NCBI GenBank assembly: GCA_051746985.1 | Contig: JBNJFP010000006.1 | Location: forward strand, 46,403-110,402 | Reading direction: 5' to 3' | Origin: Fodinibius sp051746985 | GTDB lineage: Bacteria > Bacteroidota > Rhodothermia > Balneolales > Balneolaceae | Length of the DNA stretch: 64,000 nt | Part shown: in pieces, positions 53,761 to 62,628 of the stretch | How positions within the stretch are numbered: the stretch's first letter is position 1 | Layout: every line of letters begins with the position of its first letter | The notes under the pieces: model-generated | Databases searched by the model: none | Told to the model about the DNA's origin: nothing | What the model saw: only the letters and a program-made list of their open reading frames with translations | Position numbers and translations under genes: made by a program

Positions 53761-54060
53761 ATGAAAACCACGTTCACTGCAAGACATTTCGACGCGAGCA
53801 CAGAACTTCACGATTACGCCGAAGATGCGGTGCAGAAATTAGACCAGTTTTATGACCGAATTTTAACGTGCGATATTATTTTACAACCGGTACCTGATGA
53901 TGAAAACCCACAGCAGGCTGAGCTCAATGTAAAAGTGCCTCAAAAACTAATTAACGCAAAAGAGCAGGCTTCTTCTTACGAGCAAGCCATCAACATGGTA
54001 ATCGAAAACGTAATACGTCAGCTCAAAAAGTATAAACACAAAACCTTACACAAACGGTAA
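53761..54060 (+). CDS. hpf: Ribosome hibernation-promoting factor, short HPF/RaiA family
   Basis: A 99-residue protein of the S30AE family: FTARHFDASTELHDYAEDAVQKLDQFYDRILTC then a beta strand pair and the helix ASSYEQAINMVIENVIRQLKKYK. It binds the decoding centre of 30S subunits in slow growth, promoting 100S dimers or inactive 70S. It lacks the C-terminal extension of long HPF. It sits 23 bases after xerC and 5 bases before hprK, suggesting one operon. Confidence 0.95.
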   Translation: MKTTFTARHFDASTELHDYAEDAVQKLDQFYDRILTCDIILQPVPDDENPQQAELNVKVPQKLINAKEQASSYEQAINMVIENVIRQLKKYKHKTLHKR

Positions 54061-54065
54061 TACTT

Positions 54066-55094
54066 ATGCCTTTCGGTGATCACGAATCTATACCTAAAAA
54101 AGAAAAAATTGCGGTTTCTTATCTGGTTGAGCGCCTTCAAGAACGCGTTCAGATAGATTTGAAAACATTTATCGCCGAAAGTGAATCCGATCAGCGCTAT
54201 GTCACCGAGGTGGATCTGCACCGCCCCGGGCTGGCGCTGGCCGGTTTTGTAAAGCTGTTCACCCATCAGCGGATTCAAATTATCGGGAACACCGAATCCA
54301 ATTACCTCGAAGACCTATCGAAAGACGAACAAATCAATGCTTTTAAAAATCTTGCACAATTCAACATTCCCGTTCTATTTTTGACCGACAGCAACACCCT
54401 GCCTGATTACCTGCTTCAAATTGCCGAAGATGCTAACATTCCCGTTTATGGCAGTTCCCTGGAGACCACTCGATTTATGCACCTTACCCGGGATTTCCTG
54501 GAAGATCAATTTGCGATGCAAACGATGGTGCACGGCTCGATGGTAGATGTATATGGCATCGGCATTTTAATTGCCGGGAAATCCGGAATCGGAAAAAGTG
54601 AAGTGGCCCTCGATCTGGTAGAGCGCGGCCATCGTCTGGTAGCCGACGACGTGGTGATCCTCACCAAAAAGAACAATGTGCTGATGACTTCTGCCACTGA
54701 AATGAACAAACATTTTATGGAGATCAGGGGACTCGGCATCATCGATATCATGTCGATGTTTGGCGTGCGGGCCATCCGCTACCAAAAGCGCCTCGAAGTA
54801 GTGCTGGAGCTCTCGCTTTGGGACGAATCCAAAAACATTGAACGCACCGGCCTAAACAGGGATACCACTTCGGTGCTGGGCATCGATATCCCGTTGATAA
54901 ATTTGCCCATTACACCCGGAAAAAACATCACCGTTATTGCTGAGGTTATCGCCATGAATTACCTGCTGCGACACTACGGCTACGATGCCGCCGAAGCATT
55001 TCAGGATAAGGTTAAATCCCACATAGCCAATAAAACCGAATCCAATGCCATGCCCCGTCGCGCTATTGAGTATTTTGAGGGTGATATCGAGTAA
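54066..55094 (+). CDS. hprK: HPr kinase/phosphorylase
   Basis: A 342-residue bifunctional enzyme. It has the N-terminal HPrK_N domain (about 1-140), then the catalytic core with His156 (MVHGSMVDVYG), Walker A GKSGIGKS at 171-178, the acidic VADDVV and the signature MEIRGLGIIDI near 222. In Firmicutes it phosphorylates HPr on Ser46; in lineages without a sugar PTS its role is unclear. No ptsH or ptsI is in the window. The hpf-hprK adjacency recalls the rpoN-hpf-ptsN-hprK block of proteobacteria. Confidence 0.95.
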   Translation: MPFGDHESIPKKEKIAVSYLVERLQERVQIDLKTFIAESESDQRYVTEVDLHRPGLALAGFVKLFTHQRIQIIGNTESNYLEDLSKDEQINAFKNLAQFNIPVLFLTDSNTLPDYLLQIAEDANIPVYGSSLETTRFMHLTRDFLEDQFAMQTMVHGSMVDVYGIGILIAGKSGIGKSEVALDLVERGHRLVADDVVILTKKNNVLMTSATEMNKHFMEIRGLGIIDIMSMFGVRAIRYQKRLEVVLELSLWDESKNIERTGLNRDTTSVLGIDIPLINLPITPGKNITVIAEVIAMNYLLRHYGYDAAEAFQDKVKSHIANKTESNAMPRRAIEYFEGDIE

Positions 55095-55197
55095 TTCAAT
55101 TTTTATATTTTATTATCTATCAGTACTTTAAGACCGTTTTGTAACAAACAGATTTTATTTACTCTTGTATTTACAGATCAGTATGAAATAATTTTCT

Positions 55198-56172
55198 ATG
55201 GCTTTAAACAATTATTACTACTACGACGAGCAAAGCTGTGACTTTGTGCCCGTCGAGTACAACAGTTTAGAACGTATTGTCTATACGGCCTGTATCTGGA
55301 TTTTATGCGGAGTCGTACTTTCAGGGATGGGTATTTCTATTCTCGCCTTTTCTGTAGGAACGCCATCCGAAATTGCCCTGAAAGCAGAAAACAAAGAGCT
55401 TATCAGTCAGCTCGAGCAGACGAAAACAAAAATCCAGGATTTAGATAAAGAAGTGGACCAGCTGGCCGAAGCTGATAACGAAATGTACCGATCGGTGCTG
55501 GGGATGGAAGAAATACCCTACGATGAGCGTGAAGCTGGAGCCGGTGGTGCTGATGTGTATTCTGAATTTGACGTACATAGCCAGGAAACAGCAGAGATCT
55601 TAAAGTGGACTTCTGAAAACCTGGAAAGCCTGGAACGCAGCATCAACATCCAGCAAATGAGCTTCAACGAAATAAAAGAATATTATAATAGCAACCAACA
55701 AAAGATGAAGCACATCCCGGCTATTAAACCTACCGAAGGGGTCATTTTAAGTGGTTTTGGGATGCGTTATCACCCCGTATTACAGTATGAGCGTCAACAC
55801 GACGGACTTGATTTCCGTGCGAATGTAGGGAGCGAAATTTTTGCAACCGGCGATGGTGTCGTAAAACATGCCGGACTCAAGGGTACCTACGGAAGACTGT
55901 TGATTATTGATCACGAATATGGATACGAGAGCTATTACGCTCACCTCTCCTCTTTTGCCAAAGATATTGAACCGGGTACTAAAGTAAAGCGCGGCGACTT
56001 AGTTGGCTATTCCGGCCAGTCGGGAATGGTTGAGGGGCCACACCTGCATTACGAGGTCCGTCGGGAAGACAACCCCATAGATCCGCTCAACTTCCTTTTT
56101 GCCGACACCACACCCGAGGAATACATGATGTATAAGGATATCGTGGAGAATAACCATCGATCCATGGACTAA
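55198..56172 (+). CDS. M23-family peptidase, single-pass membrane protein
   Basis: A 324-residue protein. One transmembrane helix (about 28-55), a coiled coil (about 60-100: ALKAENKELISQLEQTKTK), and a C-terminal M23 domain with zinc ligands in RQHDGLDFRA and GPHLHYEVRR. Such membrane-tethered coiled-coil M23 proteins act on peptidoglycan or regulate amidases, and are common in Bacteroidota. The N-terminal MALNNYYYYDEQSCDFVPVEY is cytosolic. Start ATG at 55198; terminator after the stop. Confidence 0.94.
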   Translation: MALNNYYYYDEQSCDFVPVEYNSLERIVYTACIWILCGVVLSGMGISILAFSVGTPSEIALKAENKELISQLEQTKTKIQDLDKEVDQLAEADNEMYRSVLGMEEIPYDEREAGAGGADVYSEFDVHSQETAEILKWTSENLESLERSINIQQMSFNEIKEYYNSNQQKMKHIPAIKPTEGVILSGFGMRYHPVLQYERQHDGLDFRANVGSEIFATGDGVVKHAGLKGTYGRLLIIDHEYGYESYYAHLSSFAKDIEPGTKVKRGDLVGYSGQSGMVEGPHLHYEVRREDNPIDPLNFLFADTTPEEYMMYKDIVENNHRSMD

Positions 56173-56200
56173 CATCATGACTACTTTTATATTTTGATAC

Positions 56201-56230
56201 AGAGGCTGCTTTTAAGGCAGCCTCTTTTTT
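56201..56230 (+). terminator. Terminator after the M23 gene
   Basis: A 9-bp perfect stem AGAGGCTGC / GCAGCCTCT with a 7-base loop, followed by TTTTT. Confidence 0.9.
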
Positions 56231-56266
56231 GTGAGCTTAATTTTTTTCAACCTATTTCTATCAGCT

Positions 56267-57679
56267 ATGACCATTAACACGATGAATGTTAGCATATTCC
56301 AAAACACCGTCAATATTTGCCTGCTTTTACTCTTCGGCATCTTCTCTTCAGTCAATGCGCAAGATACAAACCAGCACGATATTATTGCTGAATATGAACA
56401 GGAGGCGCAAGCTATTATTGATGCTGCTATGAGTAATGATGAGGCCTTTCAAAAGCTCACCCATTTTGTAGATGACTACGGCCCCCGATTCAGTGGCAGC
56501 GAAACGCTTGAACATTCTATCGACTGGATTTTAGATGAGATGCGCCAACAACCTTTTGATGAGGTAAGAACCCAGAAAGTGATGGTCCCCAAATGGGTAC
56601 GCGGCGAAGAATCGGCCACATTGCTTGCACCCTACAAAAAAGACTTGCCCATGCTTGGCCTCGGCAGCAGCGTCGGTACCCCCAAAGAAGGTATCGAAGC
56701 AGAAGTATTAGTCGTGGAAAATTTTGATGAGCTAAAAGCCAATGCCGATAACGCTGAGGGAAAAATTGTTGTTTACAACGCTCCATTCACCACCTACGGC
56801 GAAACGGTTCAATACAGGATGCGCGGAGCCATTGAAGCCGCCAAAGCGGGAGCCGTTGCCAGCCTCATTCGTTCGGTAACCCCCTACTCCATGCAAACAC
56901 CACACACGGGCACTTCATCTTATGATGAGGACGTGGAAAAAATCCCCCATGCCGCTATCACGGTAGAAGATGCCAAGCTACTTCACCGCCTGCAAAAAAG
57001 AGGCAAAACACCCAGGATAAACCTGTCGATGGAGGCCGAAAACCATGACGATGTACCCTCTCGAAATATTATTGCTGAGATCAAAGGCTCCGAGAAACCG
57101 GAAGAAATCGTAGTTCTGGGCGGACATATTGACTCCTGGGATGTTGGTCAGGGCGCCATGGATGATGCCGGAGGCTCTTTCGCTGCCTGGGAAGCCGTTA
57201 TGGTAATGAAAGAACTTGACCTGCAGCCCAAACGAACCGTTCGTGTGGTTTTGTGGACCAGCGAAGAAACGGGAATCCAAGGCGGGAACGCCTACCGTGA
57301 TTCCGTCAAAGAAAACGGCACGCTTGAACATCACGTGCTGGCTATAGAATCCGACGCCGGCGTTTTCGAACCTCGTGGCTTTGGCTTTGGTGGATCTGAT
57401 GAAGCCTACGAAATGCTTAAACCTGTCAGTAAACTTCTTGAACCCATAGGATCCGATACCTTACAAAAAGGTGGTGGCGGCGCCGATATTGGTCCCATTA
57501 TGCGCGAAGGTGTACCCGGCATGGGCCTTATCGTCGATCCCTCCCGCTACTTCTGGTATCATCACACGGCGGCCGATACGATTGATAAACTGGACGACAA
57601 AGAATATCGAAAAAGTATCGCAACTATGGCTGTAATGGCTTATGTGGTAGCCGATATGGAGCAATCCCTGCCCAAATAA
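56267..57679 (+). CDS. M28-family carboxypeptidase-Q-like peptidase, exported
   Basis: About 470 residues. A signal peptide ends near SSVNAQ; a PA domain insert (about 120-260) sits inside an M28 zinc peptidase. Metal-site motifs: VLGGHIDSWDVGQGAMDDAGG, LWTSEETGIQGG, AIESDAGV and the final His of YHHTAADT. The arrangement matches plasma glutamate carboxypeptidase/carboxypeptidase Q homologues. Start ATG at 56267 is preferred over the upstream GTG 56231, which lies on the terminator tail; ATG 56282 is also possible. Confidence 0.9.
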   Translation: MTINTMNVSIFQNTVNICLLLLFGIFSSVNAQDTNQHDIIAEYEQEAQAIIDAAMSNDEAFQKLTHFVDDYGPRFSGSETLEHSIDWILDEMRQQPFDEVRTQKVMVPKWVRGEESATLLAPYKKDLPMLGLGSSVGTPKEGIEAEVLVVENFDELKANADNAEGKIVVYNAPFTTYGETVQYRMRGAIEAAKAGAVASLIRSVTPYSMQTPHTGTSSYDEDVEKIPHAAITVEDAKLLHRLQKRGKTPRINLSMEAENHDDVPSRNIIAEIKGSEKPEEIVVLGGHIDSWDVGQGAMDDAGGSFAAWEAVMVMKELDLQPKRTVRVVLWTSEETGIQGGNAYRDSVKENGTLEHHVLAIESDAGVFEPRGFGFGGSDEAYEMLKPVSKLLEPIGSDTLQKGGGGADIGPIMREGVPGMGLIVDPSRYFWYHHTAADTIDKLDDKEYRKSIATMAVMAYVVADMEQSLPK

Positions 57680-57827
57680 AGCAAATGTATAAAGAAAAGG
57701 GATTCCCCTACCTCTTTTAAGAAAGGTTATTAATAATATTGAATCGATAGAGAGATAGTAAAGTAAGTAACTCCATCCGACTCATGTTCAGTGGGTCATA
57801 ATTTTAAATCTTACGGGAGCAAATAAT

Positions 57828-58628
57828 ATGGCGCGTCAAAATATAAAAAGCGCTCCAGCAAGTATTGCTAAGCTGCCGGATGAGCAACTGGTTCAACGCA
57901 TTGTCCGTGGCAACTTCGTCGAAGATTATGGTATTATATACGACAGGTACAGCAAAAAAGTATTCAACAAATGCATGCTATTCGCCAAATATGAGAATGC
58001 AGCCGAAGATTTAATGCACAATATCTTCCTAAAAGCTTTTACAAGCCTGTCAACCTTTAAAAATCGTTCTGAATTTTCGGCTTGGTTTCTTTCGCTGACT
58101 TATAATACCTCTATTGATTACGTTTACAAACAGCATTCAAATAGAAAAATAAATTACCCGGAAGTTGATACTTATGAAAAAAGACGAATTAAGGTTCTCC
58201 ACTGCGATGCAGAAGAGAAGTTGCTCGGCCTCGATGACGAAGAATTAAAGCAGGTCTTACACAAGCTGTATCCCGAAGATCGGGTGATTTTATTAATGAC
58301 TTATCAAGATAAATCATCAATTAGAGAAATTGCCCAACAACTTAATGTAAGTAAAAATAACGCAGAAAAACGGCTTATTCGCGCACGAGAACGTGCTGTG
58401 GGCATCTATCCAAATTTTCTTACCAACCAAAAGCACAATAAGACTTATACGCGAATAAACAATTTTCTTCAATTAGCTGAATGCCGTACCCCATCTCCCG
58501 GGATAAAGGATAAACTTATGTCCAGTGCCAAGACAATCAACCTCATGCTTTACGCCATGGATCTTTTCATCAATAAACCTTTTGTGCTAATTGGTACGCT
58601 CGCGAATACCAACATTCATAAAAAGTAA
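57828..58628 (+). CDS. ECF-like RNA polymerase sigma factor with C-terminal extension
   Basis: A 266-residue protein. Region 2 is DYGIIYDRYSKKVFNKC...AEDLMHNIFLKAFTSL and region 4 has the HTH SIREIAQQLNVSKNNAEKRLIRARERA (about 160-190). The usual ECF length is about 190; here about 70 residues follow region 4, with a hydrophobic stretch NLMLYAMDLFINKPFVLIGTL. No anti-sigma gene is adjacent; the next gene is an MscS channel, 54 bases on. GGGAG precedes the ATG. The target regulon is unknown. Confidence 0.88.
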   Translation: MARQNIKSAPASIAKLPDEQLVQRIVRGNFVEDYGIIYDRYSKKVFNKCMLFAKYENAAEDLMHNIFLKAFTSLSTFKNRSEFSAWFLSLTYNTSIDYVYKQHSNRKINYPEVDTYEKRRIKVLHCDAEEKLLGLDDEELKQVLHKLYPEDRVILLMTYQDKSSIREIAQQLNVSKNNAEKRLIRARERAVGIYPNFLTNQKHNKTYTRINNFLQLAECRTPSPGIKDKLMSSAKTINLMLYAMDLFINKPFVLIGTLANTNIHKK

Positions 58629-58682
58629 CCTACTATCATAACACGAAAAGTATAAAATTATATACGTCACGAGGTAATTATC

Positions 58683-59549
58683 ATGGAACCTCTTCAAAAT
58701 TCCTTTTCATCTTTTTGGGATACCCTCATTGGAATCCTGCCCAGTATTGTCGGCGCCATTTTACTAATCGCCATCGGCTGGGGAATAGCGAAGTTGGTAA
58801 GCATTGGCATACGCAAGCTGCTTGAGTCACTCCACTTTGACAAGCTGGGCACAAAAATCCTGAACTACACCTCGCTAAAAATCGACCAAGACCAGGTAAA
58901 GCCGAGCCAGTGGGTCGGCACGTTCGCTTTTTGGATTATCCTTCTTGTCTTTTTTATGTCTGCCTCAGACACCCTTGGCTGGAATGTGGTATCTGCCTCT
59001 ATCAGTAGTTTAGTAAACTATATTCCACAGCTGTTCAGCGCCCTGCTGGTTTTCGCTATCGGAATGTACTTAGCTTTCTTTGTTAGAAGCTTTGTTAGCA
59101 CCACCCTCGAATCCTTAGGAATGTCGGCCAGCGAAATTCTCAGTGAAATTATCTTTTACATTCTGCTTATTATCATCGGTACTACTGCCCTGGAACAAGC
59201 CGGCATTGATACGGCGATTATTACCACCAACATTAGCATTATCCTGGGAGGTATTCTGCTTGCCTTTGCCATCGGCTTTGGTTATTCCTCCCGTGAATTA
59301 TTAGCCAATGCTCTCTCCTCGTTCTATGTGAAAGATACCTTTTCGGTGGGACAAACAATTAAAATCGATGGCATGGTAGGCAAAATAAGCCATATCAGTC
59401 ATATTAAAACAATCATTAGAACGGATCGCGGGGAATTTATCATTCCAACAAAACGTCTTTTAACCGAAAACGTTGAGCGGGTTGACATCAAGAAAGCGAT
59501 AAAAGAAACTACAGAGAAAAAAGGCATGGTAAAAACCGAGAAAAAATAG
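58683..59549 (+). CDS. Small-conductance mechanosensitive channel (MscS family)
   Basis: A 288-residue membrane protein with about five helices, including two conserved TM_helix repeats (VGAILLIAIGWGIAKLV; FSALLVFAIGMYLAFFVRSF), the pore-lining Gly/Ala-rich helix (GGILLAFAIGFGYSSRELLANALSSFYV), and the start of the MscS beta domain (VGQTIKIDGMVGKISHISHI). The C-terminal cage domain is short and ends in a Lys-rich tail. GAGG at 58670-58675 is upstream. Probable role: osmotic safety valve. Confidence 0.9.
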   Translation: MEPLQNSFSSFWDTLIGILPSIVGAILLIAIGWGIAKLVSIGIRKLLESLHFDKLGTKILNYTSLKIDQDQVKPSQWVGTFAFWIILLVFFMSASDTLGWNVVSASISSLVNYIPQLFSALLVFAIGMYLAFFVRSFVSTTLESLGMSASEILSEIIFYILLIIIGTTALEQAGIDTAIITTNISIILGGILLAFAIGFGYSSRELLANALSSFYVKDTFSVGQTIKIDGMVGKISHISHIKTIIRTDRGEFIIPTKRLLTENVERVDIKKAIKETTEKKGMVKTEKK

Positions 59550-59610
59550 TTTCATCCTCAGAGGTCATTATGTTGTTATGCCCAAACGAATGGTGTGGGG
59601 GGATTAAGAT

Positions 59611-59645
59611 GTGAGACGTGAGATGTGAGACGGGAGATGAGAAAC
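59611..59645 (+). repeat. Heptanucleotide tandem repeat GTGAGAC
   Basis: Five 7-base units in a row: GTGAGAC, GTGAGAT, GTGAGAC, GGGAGAT, GAGAAAC. It lies between convergent mscS and trmH. A related run occurs at 63844-63866. Confidence 0.6.
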
Positions 59646-59646
59646 G

Positions 59647-60333
59647 TTACTCTTTTTGGTCTTTGTAGTAGCGCTGAATAAGCTTTTTCGGGGCACGAAC
59701 CGTTTTTTTAAGCCAATCGAATTGCAAGTGTTGTTTTTCGGATTCGGTTAATTGCCAATCATCTCGATTTTTCCTCAATCGCGTACTTAACTCATACAAA
59801 CAAAGCGCAGCACTTACCGAAATATTAAAACTCTCGCTAAATCCCACCATCGGAATGCGGGCATACCCGTCGGCCTGTTCCAGCGCGTCATCCGAAAGCC
59901 CCGTTAGTTCGGCACCAAAAACCAGCGCCGTCTTTTGATCGATCGGTACCTCATCAATGGTAACGTCATCTTCGTGCGGTGTGGTGGCAATAATTTGATA
60001 TCCCTGGTTTCGCAAAGAATTAAAACAAGCGGTCGTATTATTTGTTTCGGGTTGATTATAGGTCTGCAAGTCAATCCATTTATCGGCCCCGATGGTAACA
60101 CCCTTGTTGGGATCAAATTGATTCTTGTTCTCAATAATATGCACGTCCTGAATCCCAAAACAATCGCAGCTGCGCAGCACGGCACTGGCGTTGTGCGGCT
60201 GATAGATATCTTCGAGTACCACCGTTAGATAACGCGTTCGTTTATCCAGCACCTGGTTAATTCTCTGCCAACGCTCTTCGGTCGCAAATTTACGCAGATA
60301 CGTTACCAAGGCCGATTCTAAGGCTTTATTCAT
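59647..60333 (-). CDS. trmH: tRNA/rRNA 2'-O-methyltransferase of the TrmH/SpoU family
   Basis: A 228-residue SPOUT methyltransferase. Motif 1 is LEDIYQPHNASAVLRSCDCFG, motif 2 is ALVFGAELTGLSDDAL and motif 3 is IPMVGFSESFNISVSAALCLYEL. The extended C-terminal helix (LRKNRDDWQLTESEKQHLQFDWLKKT) matches TrmH, which methylates G18 of tRNA. Start ATG at 60331-60333. Confidence 0.9.
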   Translation of the reverse strand: MNKALESALVTYLRKFATEERWQRINQVLDKRTRYLTVVLEDIYQPHNASAVLRSCDCFGIQDVHIIENKNQFDPNKGVTIGADKWIDLQTYNQPETNNTTACFNSLRNQGYQIIATTPHEDDVTIDEVPIDQKTALVFGAELTGLSDDALEQADGYARIPMVGFSESFNISVSAALCLYELSTRLRKNRDDWQLTESEKQHLQFDWLKKTVRAPKKLIQRYYKDQKE

Positions 60334-60412
60334 AAAAAAATTACTGCCGTATGTATTTAATGTTCAGAAATGTTATAATGATTTAAGCAAATCTTTTTTT
60401 TATCAAAAAATC

Positions 60413-60418
60413 GGAGGT
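60413..60418 (+). promoter_or_regulatory. Shine-Dalgarno before the CBS gene
   Basis: GGAGGT, 3 bases before the ATG at 60422; close spacing but a strong match. Confidence 0.65.
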
Positions 60419-60421
60419 CAT

Positions 60422-60865
60422 ATGCTTGTGCGGGATATCTTAAAAAACAAGGGCACCAAAGTCTATTCTGTTGCTCCTAATGAAACTGTTTATCAGGCCA
60501 TAAGCAAGATGGATAAACTCAATATCGGGGCGCTGGTTGTGCTCGAAGATCAACAATTAAAAGGGATTATCAGCGAGCGCGATTACCGGAGTAAAGTTAT
60601 TTTAAAGGGACGTTCTTCAAAAACAACAGACGTTCATGAGATCATGACGGCAGATGTGTACTGCGTAACACCGGCCGAATCGGTTGAAGCATGTATGTCA
60701 ATTATGACAGATAAAAAAATACGTCACCTACCGGTAATGGACGGTGATGTTGTGACAGGTGTGATATCAATCGGCGATTTGGTTAAATCTATTATTTCAA
60801 AACAAAAGTTCGAGATCAAAAATATGCGTCAATATATTCGGGGAGAAAGCAGCTACCCGGGATAA
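60422..60865 (+). CDS. Paired CBS-domain protein
   Basis: A 147-residue protein made of two CBS domains (about 10-65 and 75-130), a Bateman module. Motifs: GALVVLEDQQLKGIISERDY and MTDKKIRHLPVMDGDVVTGVISIGDLV. Such stand-alone modules bind adenosine nucleotides and act as sensors; no partner domain is attached. The C-terminus ends GESSYPG. It is followed by a terminator and the convergent response regulator. Confidence 0.92.
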   Translation: MLVRDILKNKGTKVYSVAPNETVYQAISKMDKLNIGALVVLEDQQLKGIISERDYRSKVILKGRSSKTTDVHEIMTADVYCVTPAESVEACMSIMTDKKIRHLPVMDGDVVTGVISIGDLVKSIISKQKFEIKNMRQYIRGESSYPG

Positions 60866-60883
60866 CAATCAATTATCAATAAG

Positions 60884-60920
60884 AAAACCCTTGCAAGAAT
60901 ACGCTTCCTGCAAGGGTTTT
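60884..60920. terminator. Terminator between the CBS and response-regulator genes
   Basis: A 12-bp stem AAAACCCTTGCA / TGCAAGGGTTTT with a 13-base loop; A and T flanks allow action from either side. Confidence 0.85.
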
Positions 60921-60939
60921 ATACTTTTTGCGACCGTCG

Positions 60940-61617
60940 TTAGTCATCACATCGGATGATAAAGCCTTTTTTACGAACGGTATCAATATATTCGTTTTCG
61001 GAATGGTTGCGAATCTTCTTGCGCAAATAGCTGATATACACATTGATATAATTTGTCTGGGTATCAAAATGGATATCCCACACATTCTCGGCAATCTCTT
61101 CTTGGGTAACAATGCTGTTTTTTCGCTTAAGCAAATAGACCAGCAGATTATACTCGTTATTCGTTAAATCAACCTTGGTTTCTCCCACCCAGAATTCACG
61201 CTCAAGCATATCCACTTTTAGCTCACCGCATTGAAGCGTCCTGTTTCCATTCACTTCGCCCGTACGACGGCTAATGGCCTCAATACGAGCAATCAGCTCT
61301 TCGGTATTAAACGGCTTGGTCAAATAATCATCCACCCCGGCACGCAGGCACTTAATTTTCACATCGGTTTCCTGCTCGGCCGAAAGCACTAAAATTGGTG
61401 TAGTAATTTCTTTGTCCCGAACATCCTTGGCCAGATCAAAGCCATCCCCATCGGGCAGCCCCAAATCAAGGATAATAATATCGTATGAATTTTCAACGGC
61501 GTGTTCCCCACCGCTTTCTGCCGTTTCAGCGATATCAACATCATATTTATTTTTTTCTAAAACGGCTTTTACTAAAGTACGTACAGATGGATCGTCTTCG
61601 ATGACAAGTACATTCAT
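60940..61617 (-). CDS. OmpR/PhoB-family response regulator (orphan)
   Basis: A 225-residue protein. The receiver domain has the acid pair at Asp8-Asp9, phospho-acceptor Asp51 in IILDLGLPD and Lys101 in YLTKPF; a winged-helix DNA-binding domain follows (about 130-222: LTNNEYNLLVYLLKRKNSIVT, VYISYLRKKIR). No histidine kinase is adjacent, so it is an orphan by context. Start ATG at 61615-61617. Confidence 0.93.
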   Translation of the reverse strand: MNVLVIEDDPSVRTLVKAVLEKNKYDVDIAETAESGGEHAVENSYDIIILDLGLPDGDGFDLAKDVRDKEITTPILVLSAEQETDVKIKCLRAGVDDYLTKPFNTEELIARIEAISRRTGEVNGNRTLQCGELKVDMLEREFWVGETKVDLTNNEYNLLVYLLKRKNSIVTQEEIAENVWDIHFDTQTNYINVYISYLRKKIRNHSENEYIDTVRKKGFIIRCDD

Positions 61618-61722
61618 GATAGTAAATATGTCAATTCCCTATTTAAAACCTATATCGATGCATTCGATAGATTATAACCAACAGATCATAAACATGCTAA
61701 GTTTATATCTCAAATTCTATAA

Positions 61723-62418
61723 TTATTTATAGGATAACGATTTTAACCATTTTATGGCTTCATCAAGATAAGTGCCAGTAAGTTTATGTCCCTCTTCCAC
61801 TTCTTTAAACCGGACCTTTGCCCCCCACCGCGCTAACTGCTCGCAGCTTTTTTTCTGGGGATCACTTTTTACACTGGCGTCATGTTTCCCGTGCAGAGCC
61901 AACACTTTTAACTGCTGGTAATTTGGGGGATGATCAGCAAAAACCTCCGTTTTAATTCGTCCGCCAACAACAATTAACTCATCAAGGTACTCCGGCCGCG
62001 AGAGGGCAAAATAGCCCCCTAAATACCCACCCATTGAATAGCCAAAAACAGCCACCCGCGACGCTGACACCTGTTGTAAGACCTTCTGAATAACATCCTC
62101 CAAAAAGACTGAAGCCTTTTCGAGCGATTTTACAAACTGATCCTGCTCCCCATCATACAGGTACCACGAGCGTCCCCACTGCTCTACTTTCTTCTGGCGG
62201 CTGCGATCGTAAATGGGATATGGCGCCTGAATAAACAGATGGTAGGCTTCCAGCTCGAGCATCGGCTGTACCAGCTTTTCAAACAACGCAATATTCTGAT
62301 TAAATCCATGCAGATACACGATCAACGGTTTTTGGGGTGATGACTTCCCCGTTTCGATCAGTCGGCAGGGTACATCAATATTGAATGATGCCTTTTTCGT
62401 TAATACAATCTCTTTCAT
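61723..62418 (-). CDS. Alpha/beta hydrolase (esterase/phospholipase type)
   Basis: A 231-residue cytosolic hydrolase. The nucleophile elbow is GYSMGGYLGG near residue 130; the oxyanion region is VYLHGFNQN; the late acid and His are in LALHGKHDASV and EEGHKLTG. It belongs to the carboxylesterase/phospholipase 2-like or dienelactone-like group; substrate unknown. Start ATG at 62416-62418. Confidence 0.87.
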   Translation of the reverse strand: MKEIVLTKKASFNIDVPCRLIETGKSSPQKPLIVYLHGFNQNIALFEKLVQPMLELEAYHLFIQAPYPIYDRSRQKKVEQWGRSWYLYDGEQDQFVKSLEKASVFLEDVIQKVLQQVSASRVAVFGYSMGGYLGGYFALSRPEYLDELIVVGGRIKTEVFADHPPNYQQLKVLALHGKHDASVKSDPQKKSCEQLARWGAKVRFKEVEEGHKLTGTYLDEAIKWLKSLSYK

Positions 62419-62534
62419 ATACGTGTGTTTAAAAGGGAGTAAATAATTTTAGAGCACATAAATCTATAAACAAAAAGTTAGAAATTTTAATTATCCCCTA
62501 ATACATCTGAACACCACGCACCTACCAAGTTTTT

Positions 62535-62628
62535 GGCAAAGACGTACCAACTCCGTAATAAGACCAAGGAAACACGGAGAAGGTACGGAGGAGGTACGGA
62601 GAAGGTAAGGACTTGGTACAGCGCTGGT
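62535..62628 (+). repeat. 11-base tandem repeat array with an inverted unit
   Basis: Five 11-base units from 62574: ACGGAGAAGGT, ACGGAGGAGGT, ACGGAGAAGGT, AAGGACTTGGT, ACAGCGCTGGT. An inverted unit, ACCAACTCCGT, is at 62535-62545. It lies in the 415-base gene-free stretch 62419-62833. The remainder of that stretch is AT-rich and should hold the bioB promoter, but I could not place one with confidence. Confidence 0.75.
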
